Assembly: GCA_043783625.1 (NCBI GenBank)
Contig: JAYVZE010000224.1
Span: 1 to 64,000 of the forward strand
Direction: 5' to 3'
Source: JAFDVL01 sp043783625
GTDB lineage: Bacteria > Acidobacteriota > Blastocatellia > RBC074
Length of the DNA stretch: 64,000 bases
In this document: in pieces, positions 25,348 to 33,455 of the stretch
How the letters are laid out: each line of letters opens with the position of its first letter
Position numbering within the stretch: the stretch's first letter is position 1
Notes under the pieces: model-generated
The model's input: only the letters and a program-made list of their open reading frames with translations
The model's database searches: none
Told to the model about the DNA's origin: nothing
Made by a program: the position numbers and the translations under genes

Positions 25348-26421
25348 TTAGCTTAATCTCGTGTAATCAGCCTTGCGCTTCACAGGCGTGAAGCCTTCTT
25401 CACGAATCACCTTTACGAGCATTTCTTCCGTTGCTTTGTGATTAGCACCGGCCTTTGAAATGACATTTTCTTCAATCATGGTCGAACCAATATCGTTCGC
25501 GCCGGAATGCAATCCGCGCCGTCCGTCGCTGAGTCCAACGGTCAGCCATGACACTTGCTGATTTTTGATATTGTGCAGATACAGCCGCGACAGCGAGAGC
25601 CAGCGCAGATACTCTTCGCCCGTCAAACGATCAGGAATTATTTTCCCAATCGCTGTATTGTCCGGCTGAAACGTCCACGGAATAAACGAAATAAATCCTC
25701 CAGTGCGCGATTGCAGTTGATACAATTTTTCTAAATGTTCGATGCGTTGCTCGACCGTTTCACCATAGCCGATCATCATCGTGGCGGTTGTCGGGATATT
25801 TAATTGATGCGCATCTTCCATCACGTCCAACCATTCCTGACTGTTGCATTCGGTACGACGTTTGCGACGAATTTCATCAACTAAAATTTCTCCGCCGCCA
25901 CCGGGTAAGCTGTCCAAGCCCGCGTCTTTCAAGGCTTGCAAAATTTCGGTGTTGCTCATTTGAAACGTCTTTGCCATCCCGTAAATTTCTGTCGGTGAAA
26001 AACAATGCAGATGAATTCCGTAACGTTGCTTCAATTCGCGGAGCAGTCCGGTGTAATAACTGAGCGGCAAATCAGGATGCAATCCGCCTTGCATCAAGAC
26101 TCCGCTGCCGCCGATTTCGATCATCTCTTCAACTTTTTGATAAATTTCTTCATAGCTCAAAACGTAGCCGTCAGGCGAACCGGGCTTGCGATAAAATGCG
26201 CAGAAATTGCAGACCGAAAAACAAATATTTGTGTAGTTGATGTTACGATCTACGACGTACGTGACAGCATTGTCGGGATGCAATTCACGGCGTAATTCAT
26301 CAGCGGCGTGGCGCAAGTCTTCGGTTGGAATTTCCGTGATAAGTTGCAGCCATTCAGACGGAGCCAGATGTTCGCGTTGTGAAGCGCGGGAAAGCAATTC
26401 GGTTGTTGTCGCAGTCGTCAT
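25348..26421 (-). CDS. mqnC: Cyclic dehypoxanthinyl futalosine synthase (radical SAM)
   Basis: Enzyme of the futalosine route to menaquinone; it closes the ring of dehypoxanthine futalosine by radical SAM chemistry in the cytosol. The [4Fe-4S] motif CxxxCxxC is CFSVCNFC with Cys67, Cys71 and Cys74. MqnC hallmarks are LDSLPGGGGEILVD and GGFISFIPWTFQPDNTAIG. Length of 357 residues is normal. The ATG at 26421 is preferred; a GTG at 26442 is also in frame and neither has a clear ribosome site. No other menaquinone gene lies in the window. It is convergent with the TonB receptor and divergent from the M24 peptidase. Confidence 0.93.
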   Translation of the reverse strand: MTTATTTELLSRASQREHLAPSEWLQLITEIPTEDLRHAADELRRELHPDNAVTYVVDRNINYTNICFSVCNFCAFYRKPGSPDGYVLSYEEIYQKVEEMIEIGGSGVLMQGGLHPDLPLSYYTGLLRELKQRYGIHLHCFSPTEIYGMAKTFQMSNTEILQALKDAGLDSLPGGGGEILVDEIRRKRRTECNSQEWLDVMEDAHQLNIPTTATMMIGYGETVEQRIEHLEKLYQLQSRTGGFISFIPWTFQPDNTAIGKIIPDRLTGEEYLRWLSLSRLYLHNIKNQQVSWLTVGLSDGRRGLHSGANDIGSTMIEENVISKAGANHKATEEMLVKVIREEGFTPVKRKADYTRLS

Positions 26422-26537
26422 AATAGTTCTAGTTTGTACCACGAGCGTGGCAAAATATTCACGCGCAGGTCAAGTTTTTCAGCATGTTCGTGAAAATGCA
26501 AGTTGCCAAATCCCATTCATTCGCGGTAAAACGAAGT

Positions 26538-26605
26538 GTGGCGTGGATTCTTTATCCGCGCATAGTCGAAAGCAACTCACAGCGCGGATAAAGAATCCGC
26601 GCCAC
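26538..26605. repeat. Inverted-repeat element in a divergent promoter gap
   Basis: Arms 26538-26561 and 26582-26605 pair at 23 of 24 positions (outer GTGGCG, inner TTTATCCGCGC) around a 20-bp centre. It ends 20 bp before the M24 peptidase ATG, so it could affect that gene's leader. Confidence 0.7.
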
Positions 26606-26625
26606 ATCATCAGGAGCAGGTATCA

Positions 26626-27924
26626 ATGAGAACATCACGACTCACCGAATTCATGAGCAAAATGGAACCGCACAGCGTAGCCGTCATTTTTTCCGCGCAG
26701 GAAATTTTACGCAACGGCGATGCGGATTACGAATTTCGTCAGGAGAGTGATTTTTTTTCCCTGACCGGACTGAATGAACCTGACAGCGTAGCCGTAATTT
26801 CTCCGAACCATCCAACGCACAAATACGTTCTGTTCGTGCGTCCGCGCAATAAGGAAATGGAAATCTGGAACGGGCTGCGGACTGGAATCGAAGGCGCGAT
26901 CAGCACATACGGTGCAGATGCGGCTTATGATATTAGCCAGCTTAACGAAGTTCTCCCGAAATATCTGGAAGGCAATCGCCATCTTTATTATCGCTTCGGA
27001 TTGCGTGAATCCAACGATCTGCGCGTCATCAAATATATCAACAGTTTGAAAGCCGCCATCAGAGCAGGGAAGCAGACTCCGACGACAATTATTGATCCGG
27101 GGACGATTTTGCATGAACTGCGTCTGCGCAAAAATTCTGAAGAAATTGAATCCATGCGCACAGCGGCGAACATCAGTGCTGAAGGTCATATCGCGGCGAT
27201 GAAAGCCTGCCAACCGGGGATGTATGAATACGAACTCGAAGCGTTGGTTGAATATATTTTTCGCTCCAAAGGCGCGAGTGGTGTGGCGTATCAATCCATT
27301 GTCGGATCGGGATTTAATACAACGATTTTGCACTACAACACGAATAACGATCAGATCAAAGATGGCGATTTAGTACTGATTGATGCGGGTGCGGAATACA
27401 AAATGTTTGCGGGCGACATCACGCGAACTTTTCCGGCGAATGGCAAATATTCCAAGGCGCAACAGGGCGTTTATGAGCTGGTGCTGCACTCCAACAAAGA
27501 AGTCATCAAGATGATTAAGCCCGGCGAAAGCTTCATGAAGCTACACGAAAAAACAATTGATATTATTACGCAGGGCTTGCTGGATTTAGGATTACTCTCT
27601 GGAGATTTTAAATCCAACGTCGAGCTGAAAACTTACGAAAAATATTTCATGCATCGCACAGGGCATTGGCTGGGGATGGATGTGCATGATGTTGGGCGTT
27701 ATAAGTTGGAAGATGACTGGCGCAAGATTGAAGCAGGAATGGCGTTCACTGTAGAGCCTGGAATTTATATTCAGCCCGGCGCGATAGGAGCGAGCGAAGA
27801 ATTTTTCAATATCGGCATCCGCATTGAAGACGATATTGTTGTGACGGAAGATGGCTGCGAAGTGCTGACTTCATTAGTTCCGAAAGAAGTGAGCGAAATT
27901 GAAGCGTTGATGAAGAAAATGTAA
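26626..27924 (+). CDS. pepP: Xaa-Pro aminopeptidase, M24B family
   Basis: Cytosolic metallopeptidase of 432 residues that removes an N-terminal residue before proline. An aminopeptidase P N-terminal domain (~1-165, FRQESDFFSLTGLNEPDSVA) precedes the pita-bread catalytic domain. The five metal ligands are all in place: Asp253 (LIDAGAEY), Asp264 (AGDITRTF), His347 (HRTGHWLG), Glu377 (TVEPGIYI) and Glu401 (IRIEDDI). ATG at 26626 follows CAGGAG. Symbol given by family; paralogues are common, so the exact orthologue is less sure than the activity. Confidence 0.92.
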   Translation: MRTSRLTEFMSKMEPHSVAVIFSAQEILRNGDADYEFRQESDFFSLTGLNEPDSVAVISPNHPTHKYVLFVRPRNKEMEIWNGLRTGIEGAISTYGADAAYDISQLNEVLPKYLEGNRHLYYRFGLRESNDLRVIKYINSLKAAIRAGKQTPTTIIDPGTILHELRLRKNSEEIESMRTAANISAEGHIAAMKACQPGMYEYELEALVEYIFRSKGASGVAYQSIVGSGFNTTILHYNTNNDQIKDGDLVLIDAGAEYKMFAGDITRTFPANGKYSKAQQGVYELVLHSNKEVIKMIKPGESFMKLHEKTIDIITQGLLDLGLLSGDFKSNVELKTYEKYFMHRTGHWLGMDVHDVGRYKLEDDWRKIEAGMAFTVEPGIYIQPGAIGASEEFFNIGIRIEDDIVVTEDGCEVLTSLVPKEVSEIEALMKKM

Positions 27925-27927
27925 AAT

Positions 27928-27998
27928 GCAGAAGCCCGCACATCGTAAGGGCGTCTTTTCGCAATGTAAAAACGCCCTTACGATGTGCGGGCTTCTGC
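27928..27998. terminator. Perfect 27-bp hairpin element, copy 1
   Basis: Arms 27928-27954 and 27972-27998 pair at all 27 positions around a 17-bp loop; a TTTT follows on the plus strand. It can end the pepP transcript. The GCAGAAGCC...GTAAGGGCGT core recurs at 28515-28594 on the other side of the next two small genes. Confidence 0.75.
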
Positions 27999-28073
27999 GT
28001 TTTAGCAAATAGTGATTGTGACTCCGCCGCAATTGTATTACAGTAAAAGCTGTCCCCTAATCGTATTGCAACA

Positions 28074-28301
28074 ATGAATCAAGAAGTAGTATTTCAAGAA
28101 GATTTGCCGGTAAACCTGACGCTTTCGGATGCTTTATTAATGTTGGTGACGGAGCTTTCTCAGTGCGCGGAAACCTTGCGCGAAACGCATGAGATGGTAG
28201 CTCCACAGTTAGAGGAATTAGAAAAACGCTATCCGAATACCCTCACGAAAAGCAATGATCAAAGAAGCTTGGGACGCGCTTCGAGCAGCAATCCTGCTTG
28301 A
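28074..28301 (+). CDS. Small acidic hypothetical protein
   Basis: Open frame of 75 residues starting ATG. The middle is helix-prone and acidic (LSDALLMLVTELSQCAETLR, EMVAPQLEELEKRY). No family recognised. The last 47 bp overlap the start of the next frame, and the C terminus from about residue 60 (Ser/Arg-rich) looks less protein-like. Either two overlapping coupled genes or a single gene split by an indel would fit. The pair is bracketed by two related hairpin elements. Confidence 0.5.
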   Translation: MNQEVVFQEDLPVNLTLSDALLMLVTELSQCAETLRETHEMVAPQLEELEKRYPNTLTKSNDQRSLGRASSSNPA

Positions 28302-28512
28302 TTCCGAACTCAAACGACAACGCGAAGACATTTTACGTGCGCTCAGCATTATTCGTGAGTTAGCGGCGGAAAACGATGCACTGCGCGGACGCCTGATGCG
28401 CCTCGAAAAAGCGCACACGGCAATGCAAAAAGAGGTACGGGAAAATTTATTGAAGGAATTGCGCAAGCTTCCTGCAACTACAGATCAGCTCAATTCACAG
28501 CATATTAATTAG
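28255..28512 (+). CDS. Small coiled-coil hypothetical protein
   Basis: Open frame of 85 residues, ATG at 28255, overlapping the preceding frame by 47 bp in a different phase. Almost the whole chain is charged helix with heptad spacing of Leu and Ile (ILRALSIIRELAAENDALRG, RLMRLEKAHTAMQ), so a coiled-coil dimer or trimer is likely. No family recognised. It is followed within 3 bp by hairpin copy 2. Confidence 0.55.
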   Translation: MIKEAWDALRAAILLDSELKRQREDILRALSIIRELAAENDALRGRLMRLEKAHTAMQKEVRENLLKELRKLPATTDQLNSQHIN

Positions 28513-28514
28513 TC

Positions 28515-28594
28515 AAAATGCAGAAGCCTGCACGAAGTAAGGGCGTCTTCTCAAATGGGAAGGCGTCCTTACTTCGTGCAGGCTTCTGCATTTT
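28515..28594. terminator. Long hairpin element, copy 2, between convergent genes
   Basis: Arms 28515-28546 and 28563-28594 pair at 30 of 32 positions, with TTTT after the right arm and AAAA before the left one. It abuts the nrdB stop at 28595 and can serve as a bidirectional terminator. Same family as 27928-27998. Confidence 0.75.
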
Positions 28595-29593
28595 TTAAAA
28601 ATCTGAATCAAATCCAACTTCACCGACGACGCCAACTTGATACGCTGAAACGCGCCGCTCGAAGAAATTGGCTAATTCCTGAACGTCCTGTAATTCCATA
28701 AATGAGAATGGATTTTTGGAGCCGTAGCGTGGATTGATACCAAGCATAATCATCCGTTGATCGGCGACGAATTCCAAGTATTGGCGCATGTCGGACACGG
28801 ATAATCCGGCGACTCCTCCACTGAGAATATCTTCGGCGAAGGCCATTTCACATTCGATGGCTTCTTCCAGCATTTCAATCACTTGCAAGGTCATTTCGCC
28901 ATCAAATAATTCCGGCTCTTCGCGGCGGACAGTACCGATGACTTCCAAAGCAAAAGCCATGTGCGCAGATTCATCGCGGAACACCCAATTCGTGCCGCCA
29001 GCCAGACCGTGCAATAAACCTTTGGAGCGTAAAAAGTAAACATACGCGAACGCGGCGAAGAAAAATAATCCTTCGATGCAGGTCGCAAAACAAATCAGAT
29101 TCAGCAAAAATCGTTGACGATCTTCTTTGGTCTTCAACTCGTCTAAACTATTAATGGAATCAATCCACTTCAAGCAAAATTCGCCTTTCGTTTTGATCGA
29201 AGGGATGTTGTGAATCGCCGAAAATGCCTGCTCACGCTCTTTGATGTCCGGGATGTAGGTGTCCAGCAGCGTCAAATAAAATTGGACGTGTAACGCCTCT
29301 TCGTAAAGCTGACGCGAGAGATACATGCGCGCTTCCGGCGAATTGATGTGTTTGTAAAGATTCAGTACCAGATTGTTGGAAACAATGGAATCTCCGGTAG
29401 CGAAAAAGGCGACGAGGCGATTAATCAAATGACGCTCGGCGGAGTTCATCCGCGAACGCAAATCCATCACATCCGTCGAGAAATCTACTTCTTCGACCGT
29501 CCAGGTATTTTTGATGGCGTTGCGATACATCTCGTAGAAGCCGGGATACTTCATCGGGCGCAACGTTAAATTAAAACCAGGGTCTAACAGCAT
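28595..29593 (-). CDS. nrdB: Ribonucleoside-diphosphate reductase, beta subunit
   Basis: Radical-generating small subunit of class I ribonucleotide reductase, 332 residues, working with NrdA in dNTP synthesis. Di-iron ligands are visible at Asp68 (TGDSIV), Glu99 and His102 (EEALHVQFY) and later in RDESAHMAF. Tyr106 sits at the position of the stable tyrosyl radical, so this is not the Phe-type subclass Ic. ATG at 29593 follows AGGAA. It lies downstream of nrdA in the same direction, separated by 147 bp that hold an inverted repeat of GGCAAAA words. Confidence 0.95.
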   Translation of the reverse strand: MLLDPGFNLTLRPMKYPGFYEMYRNAIKNTWTVEEVDFSTDVMDLRSRMNSAERHLINRLVAFFATGDSIVSNNLVLNLYKHINSPEARMYLSRQLYEEALHVQFYLTLLDTYIPDIKEREQAFSAIHNIPSIKTKGEFCLKWIDSINSLDELKTKEDRQRFLLNLICFATCIEGLFFFAAFAYVYFLRSKGLLHGLAGGTNWVFRDESAHMAFALEVIGTVRREEPELFDGEMTLQVIEMLEEAIECEMAFAEDILSGGVAGLSVSDMRQYLEFVADQRMIMLGINPRYGSKNPFSFMELQDVQELANFFERRVSAYQVGVVGEVGFDSDF

Positions 29594-29625
29594 AAAAATT
29601 TCCTAGATACAAAAAATCAAAAGGC

Positions 29626-29733
29626 AAAAGGCAAAAATTATAAGGCAAAAGTTAAATTCGGAAGCAAAGCCCTTTTCTGAATTCTTAAATAAAGTGCCGC
29701 CCTTTTAACTTTTGCCTTTTGATTTTTGCCTTT
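29626..29733. repeat. GGCAAAA inverted repeat between nrdA and nrdB
   Basis: The left part (29626-29656) carries AAAAGGCAAAA words and pairs at about 29 of 31 positions with TTTTGCC words at 29703-29733. It sits within the presumed nrdAB transcript, where it could attenuate or stabilise the mRNA. Confidence 0.55.
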
Positions 29734-29740
29734 TAATTTA

Positions 29741-32221
29741 TCAAGTGCAAGATTCACATGCTTCTGGATTTTCCAGTGAGCACATCAACGCTTCTTCGTC
29801 CGTGTACGTTTTCTTCGGAACTTCAACGACTGGGTTAGGCGTTGCCGAAGTCTTGGCAATTCTGGTCGCCGGACGTGAACGTAAATAATACGTCGTCTTC
29901 AATCCTTTTTGCCAGGCGTACATATACATCGAAGAAAGTTTGCCGATGTTCGGGCTTTCGACAAACAAATTCAGCGATTGCGATTGATCAATAAAGGCGC
30001 CGCGATCTGCCGCCATATCAATCAGAGAGCGCATCGGGACTTCCCACGCCGTTCGATAAATCTCACGTAATTCTTCGGGCAATTCCGTGATGTCCTGAAT
30101 GGAGCCTTCTGCATTTTTGATCTTTGTGCGAGTTTCCTCGTTCCACTTGCCGAGTTTTTTCAGCTCAAGGACTAAATATTTATTGACCTGTAAAAAATCT
30201 CCGCTCAGGGTTTCGCGCTTGAAGAGGTTCGAGACTTGCGGCTCAATACATTCATAACATCCAACAATCGAAGCAATCGTCGCCGTCGGAGCAATCGCAA
30301 TCATTAAGGAGTTGCGCAGCCCATGTTGTTTGATTTTATCGCGCAACAAATTCCAGCGATCTTTGTCCGTGCCTTCAATGCCCCACAGATCAAATTGCAA
30401 ATCGCCCTGGGCGGCACGGGTTTGTTCGAAGGCCGGATGTGAGCCTTTCTCACGCGCCAGTTCGCACGAAGCGTTCAAGGCAGCATAATAAATTTCTTCC
30501 TGAATTTTTTTGGAAATTCCACGTGCTGCTTCGGAATCAAACGGCAGGTGCAGCATAAAAAATACGTCCTGCAATCCCATTAATCCAAGACCGATATTGC
30601 GCCAACGATTGTTGGAAACTTTCGTGCTGGGAATCGGATAAAAATTCAGATCAATGACGCGATCCAGTTGACGGACAGCGAGGCGGACGTTCGTCGCTAG
30701 TTTTTCGTAATCAATTTCTCCGTCGGCAACGTAGCGCGAAAGGTTAATCGAACCAAGATTACAAACGGCGGTTTCCTCTTCGGACGTGACTTCGATGATT
30801 TCCGTACAAAGATTTGAAAGATGCACGACTTCACCAGAAGCCCCGGTTTGATTGCATTTCTGATTGCTGGAATCCTTGAAGGTCATCCATCCGTTGCCGG
30901 TTTGCGCCAGTGTCCGCATTAAGCGGGCGTATAAATCACGCGCTTTCACCTGTCGTGAAAAAAGCTGATCGGCTTCGGCTTTGGTGTACGCTACGTCGAA
31001 TTCCTGGCCGTAAAGATCAGTTAATCCCGGCGTAGATTTTGGATCGAACAGCGACCACATTCCATCTTCCTGCACGCGCCGCATGAACAAATCAGGAATC
31101 CAGTTAGCGAGATTTAAATTATATGTACGACGCGCATCGTCGCCGGTGTTGTCGCGCAGTTCCAGAAAATCTTCGATGTCGGAATGCCACGTTTCCAAAT
31201 AAACGCAAGCCGCGCCCTTGCGCAGCCCCCCCTGGTTAACGGCTGCGACTGAAGCGTCCAGCGTTTTCAAAAACGGTACAATGCCGTTGGATTTTCCGTT
31301 CGTTCCTTTGATTAATGAACCTTGCGAACGAACGCGATGATAAGCGAGTCCGATGCCGCCCGCGAATTTTGAGAGTAACGCGACATCCGTATATTTTTTG
31401 TAAATCGAAGCCAGATCATCTTGCGGCGAATCCAGCAAATAACAAGATGAAAGCTGTTCGTGAACACGTCCGGCATTAAATAGTGTTGGCGTGCTGGGAA
31501 TATATTCAAACGATGAAAACAGGCGATATAACTGAATCGCTTCCGTGACTGTTTCGGATAATCCGCAGGCGACGCGCATAAAGAAGTATTGCGGCGTTTC
31601 GATGACTTCGCGGCTGGTTGGATTTTTCAGCAAATAGCGATCATAGACGGTGCGCAATCCGAAGAATTCAAATTGTTGATTCCGGTCGGTATCAATCGCG
31701 TCATTAAGTTTGCGGCTGTTGGCGGAGACAAATTTTTTGACGCGGTCATTGATTAATCCAACCTGAACTCCGGTTCCGATGGATTGCGAGAACGAATGAA
31801 TTTCCTGATTCGTGACTTCTTTTTCAATGAAGGTCGAAAGCAGACGAGCTGCCAGTCGTGAATATTCCGGCTCTTCGACGATTAACCCCGCAGCAGTTTG
31901 AATGGACAATTTGTCGAGTTCGCTGGTCGGTGCGCCATCATATAATCCGCTGATGGTTTTCATCGCCACACGTAAAGCGTCTACATTATTCAATCCAGTA
32001 CAGCGCCTTCCGACGGCGCGTACAATCTTGTTCAGGTCTACTGCTTCAAAAGAGCCATTACGCTTGCGGACACGCATTGTGGTTGGAGCGTCTTCCGTTT
32101 CGATTGGTTTTGAGGCTGTGGTTGATCTGATTGTTGCCATACTGACGCCTACACTTGAAGAAGCCGAAAAATTGTTCGTGCTATTGTCTGGGGTAAATGA
32201 ATTGCTGTCAAAAGGTTCCAC
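29741..32221 (-). CDS. nrdA: Ribonucleoside-diphosphate reductase, alpha subunit
   Basis: Catalytic subunit of class I ribonucleotide reductase, 826 residues. An ATP-cone (MRVRKRNGSFEAVDLNKIV onward) lies near the N terminus, meaning allosteric activity control. Catalytic cysteines are seen in SSCYLLDS, NLCTEI and AVCNLGSINLS, and the redox-shuttle pair is at the extreme C terminus (CESCT). The start is set at GTG 32221 because AGGAG lies 6 bases before it; a TTG six codons further upstream overlaps that site. The first ~50 residues are Ser/Thr-rich and not conserved. A candidate NrdR box and promoter lie ~320-350 bp upstream. Confidence 0.95.
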   Translation of the reverse strand: MEPFDSNSFTPDNSTNNFSASSSVGVSMATIRSTTASKPIETEDAPTTMRVRKRNGSFEAVDLNKIVRAVGRRCTGLNNVDALRVAMKTISGLYDGAPTSELDKLSIQTAAGLIVEEPEYSRLAARLLSTFIEKEVTNQEIHSFSQSIGTGVQVGLINDRVKKFVSANSRKLNDAIDTDRNQQFEFFGLRTVYDRYLLKNPTSREVIETPQYFFMRVACGLSETVTEAIQLYRLFSSFEYIPSTPTLFNAGRVHEQLSSCYLLDSPQDDLASIYKKYTDVALLSKFAGGIGLAYHRVRSQGSLIKGTNGKSNGIVPFLKTLDASVAAVNQGGLRKGAACVYLETWHSDIEDFLELRDNTGDDARRTYNLNLANWIPDLFMRRVQEDGMWSLFDPKSTPGLTDLYGQEFDVAYTKAEADQLFSRQVKARDLYARLMRTLAQTGNGWMTFKDSSNQKCNQTGASGEVVHLSNLCTEIIEVTSEEETAVCNLGSINLSRYVADGEIDYEKLATNVRLAVRQLDRVIDLNFYPIPSTKVSNNRWRNIGLGLMGLQDVFFMLHLPFDSEAARGISKKIQEEIYYAALNASCELAREKGSHPAFEQTRAAQGDLQFDLWGIEGTDKDRWNLLRDKIKQHGLRNSLMIAIAPTATIASIVGCYECIEPQVSNLFKRETLSGDFLQVNKYLVLELKKLGKWNEETRTKIKNAEGSIQDITELPEELREIYRTAWEVPMRSLIDMAADRGAFIDQSQSLNLFVESPNIGKLSSMYMYAWQKGLKTTYYLRSRPATRIAKTSATPNPVVEVPKKTYTDEEALMCSLENPEACESCT

Positions 32222-32535
32222 GGGTTGCTCCTGTCTCAATCGTCAAATCGTCAAAAAAATATCAGGAAGACGGCTGATTTTATCAATCACCGTCGGGCTG
32301 CGGGGCTAAGTTCAAAAAACTAACGGGGGAGTGCAAGCGAACGCCTCGGCAATCGGTCGAATGCAAAAGGATACTGCAAACTTAAAACTTGATCCACTCA
32401 ACTCGTGATGTAGCGAGGATGTCTATGAGCGGGAGGTTTATTCGTCTGTAATGGAGTTAAAAGCCAGAGCTAACAAGCTTTTTGATCTCTGAACACCTGT
32501 TGGTTGCGTTCCTACTTCCTGCAACGAAGGCGCAG

Positions 32536-32577
32536 TCTATAGTAGGGGGTAGGCGTTGTCAACACAGCATCTTGTGT
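32536..32577 (-). promoter_or_regulatory. Candidate nrdA promoter with NrdR box
   Basis: On the minus strand TTGACA (32557-32562) and TATAGA (32536-32541) are separated by 15 bp. Directly overlapping the -35 edge is ACACAAGATGCTGTGT (32562-32577), which agrees at 13 of 16 positions with my recollection of the NrdR consensus. NrdR represses class I reductase genes when dATP is high. A second box, usual for NrdR, was not found. Confidence 0.45.
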
Positions 32578-32861
32578 GTTTAGCGTGGTAAACATCGTAA
32601 ACTAAATCACGAAAAAGGGTTACGAGTGAGAAAGTTTTTTTCAATTTTTTTTCACTGCACAAGAGTTGTGCAATAGTTAGAGTAAAAAACTAAGTTAGTG
32701 ACTGTAAGATATTGATAATAAATAGCTTATTGCACTGATTTTTGATGGGTCGGTAAGCTGAAGCTGGGAAAGGTTTTCATTTCAATAATTTACGGTTTAA
32801 CTAACTGAAAAGACCGCTGGCGAAGCTTGGCAAATGAGGGCGTTTGTGTCCCCCTCGTCTA

Positions 32862-32899
32862 ACGAAAAGAGGCAGAATTGATCGCATCAATCCTGCCTC
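32862..32899 (-). terminator. Rho-independent terminator of the cytochrome gene
   Basis: GAGGCAG-ATTGAT type stem at 32869-32899 with a 3-nt loop and two mismatches, followed on the minus strand by TTTT. It lies 34 bp after the cytochrome stop. Confidence 0.75.
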
Positions 32900-32932
32900 G
32901 AAATTCTATCGAGAAATACCTGTCTATTCTGA

Positions 32933-33364
32933 CTAAGGCTTTTTCTCTGCTGGCGGCGGCGGCGGGGCGCCTTGTGGAGGTGTAGGCGGCGCAGGCATTT
33001 CAATTTTGGCGCTGCCACGATGACACGTCCAGCAATTAAGCTTTTTGTCGCGCCCATCCGGGAGAAAGTCTTTGGCATTTTGGTGCAAAGATGTGGTCAT
33101 TTTAATCATCGCACGCGCGACATCTTTTTCCGGTTTTTCATCGCTGGACTTGTCGTCGGCGTGGCAATGAGCGCAGGTCACGCCAAGTGAGCGATTGAAC
33201 GCCTGCATATATCCCATCAGTTGTTGCCGCGTAATATCTTGCGGCAAAACTTTCAGGTTTTTAAATCCGGGCGGCGGGGCTTGTTGCTGACCATAAAGGT
33301 TGAGCGTCAGCGCAATTGTGATTGCCAGAGCCAGCAACACAATTTTCCAGGAGTTACGATTCAT
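32933..33364 (-). CDS. Exported c-type cytochrome, reaction-centre cytochrome-like, two haem sites
   Basis: Periplasmic or membrane-tethered electron carrier of 143 residues. Signal segment IVLLALAITIALTLNLYG. Two haem motifs, CAHCH and CWTCH, fit the CytoC_RC-type family (QLMGYMQAFNRSLGVTCAHC is characteristic); a Pro-rich tail ends the chain. ATG at 33364 is set by GGAGG 8 bases upstream; an in-frame TTG overlaps that site. It is separated from the upstream TonB receptor by a terminator, so it likely has its own promoter. In non-phototrophic Acidobacteria such proteins are common and unassigned. Confidence 0.88.
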   Translation of the reverse strand: MNRNSWKIVLLALAITIALTLNLYGQQQAPPPGFKNLKVLPQDITRQQLMGYMQAFNRSLGVTCAHCHADDKSSDEKPEKDVARAMIKMTTSLHQNAKDFLPDGRDKKLNCWTCHRGSAKIEMPAPPTPPQGAPPPPPAEKKP

Positions 33365-33395
33365 AGTTTTTTCCTCCAAGGTTGGTTGAGTAAGA

Positions 33396-33435
33396 GAAAA
33401 AAGCCAGAAGCAGATTTTTAGGTCTGCCTCTGGCT
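33396..33435 (-). terminator. Rho-independent terminator of the second TonB receptor
   Basis: Stem 33402-33435 (AGCCAGA and GCAGA arms with one mismatch) followed on the minus strand by TTTTTT. It starts 20 bp after the receptor stop. Confidence 0.8.
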
Positions 33436-33455
33436 TGTGATTGTTCGGAAACGCT

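Larger units (their letters stand above)
32222..32932. other. Long leader and promoter region of nrdA
   Basis: About 700 bp without genes. It holds the proposed nrdAB promoter at 32536-32577, a ~300-nt untranslated leader for nrdA, and the terminator of the cytochrome gene at 32862-32899. No known riboswitch motif was recognised in the leader. Confidence 0.55.

Noticed and set aside
26707..27333. 208-codon frame opposite the M24 peptidase
   Set aside because: The plus-strand gene keeps all five metal ligands; the opposite frame has no recognisable domain.
32240..32535. Cobalamin or other riboswitch in the nrdA leader
   Set aside because: No B12-box-like or other known riboswitch core was recognised, and the reductase is class I, not B12-dependent.
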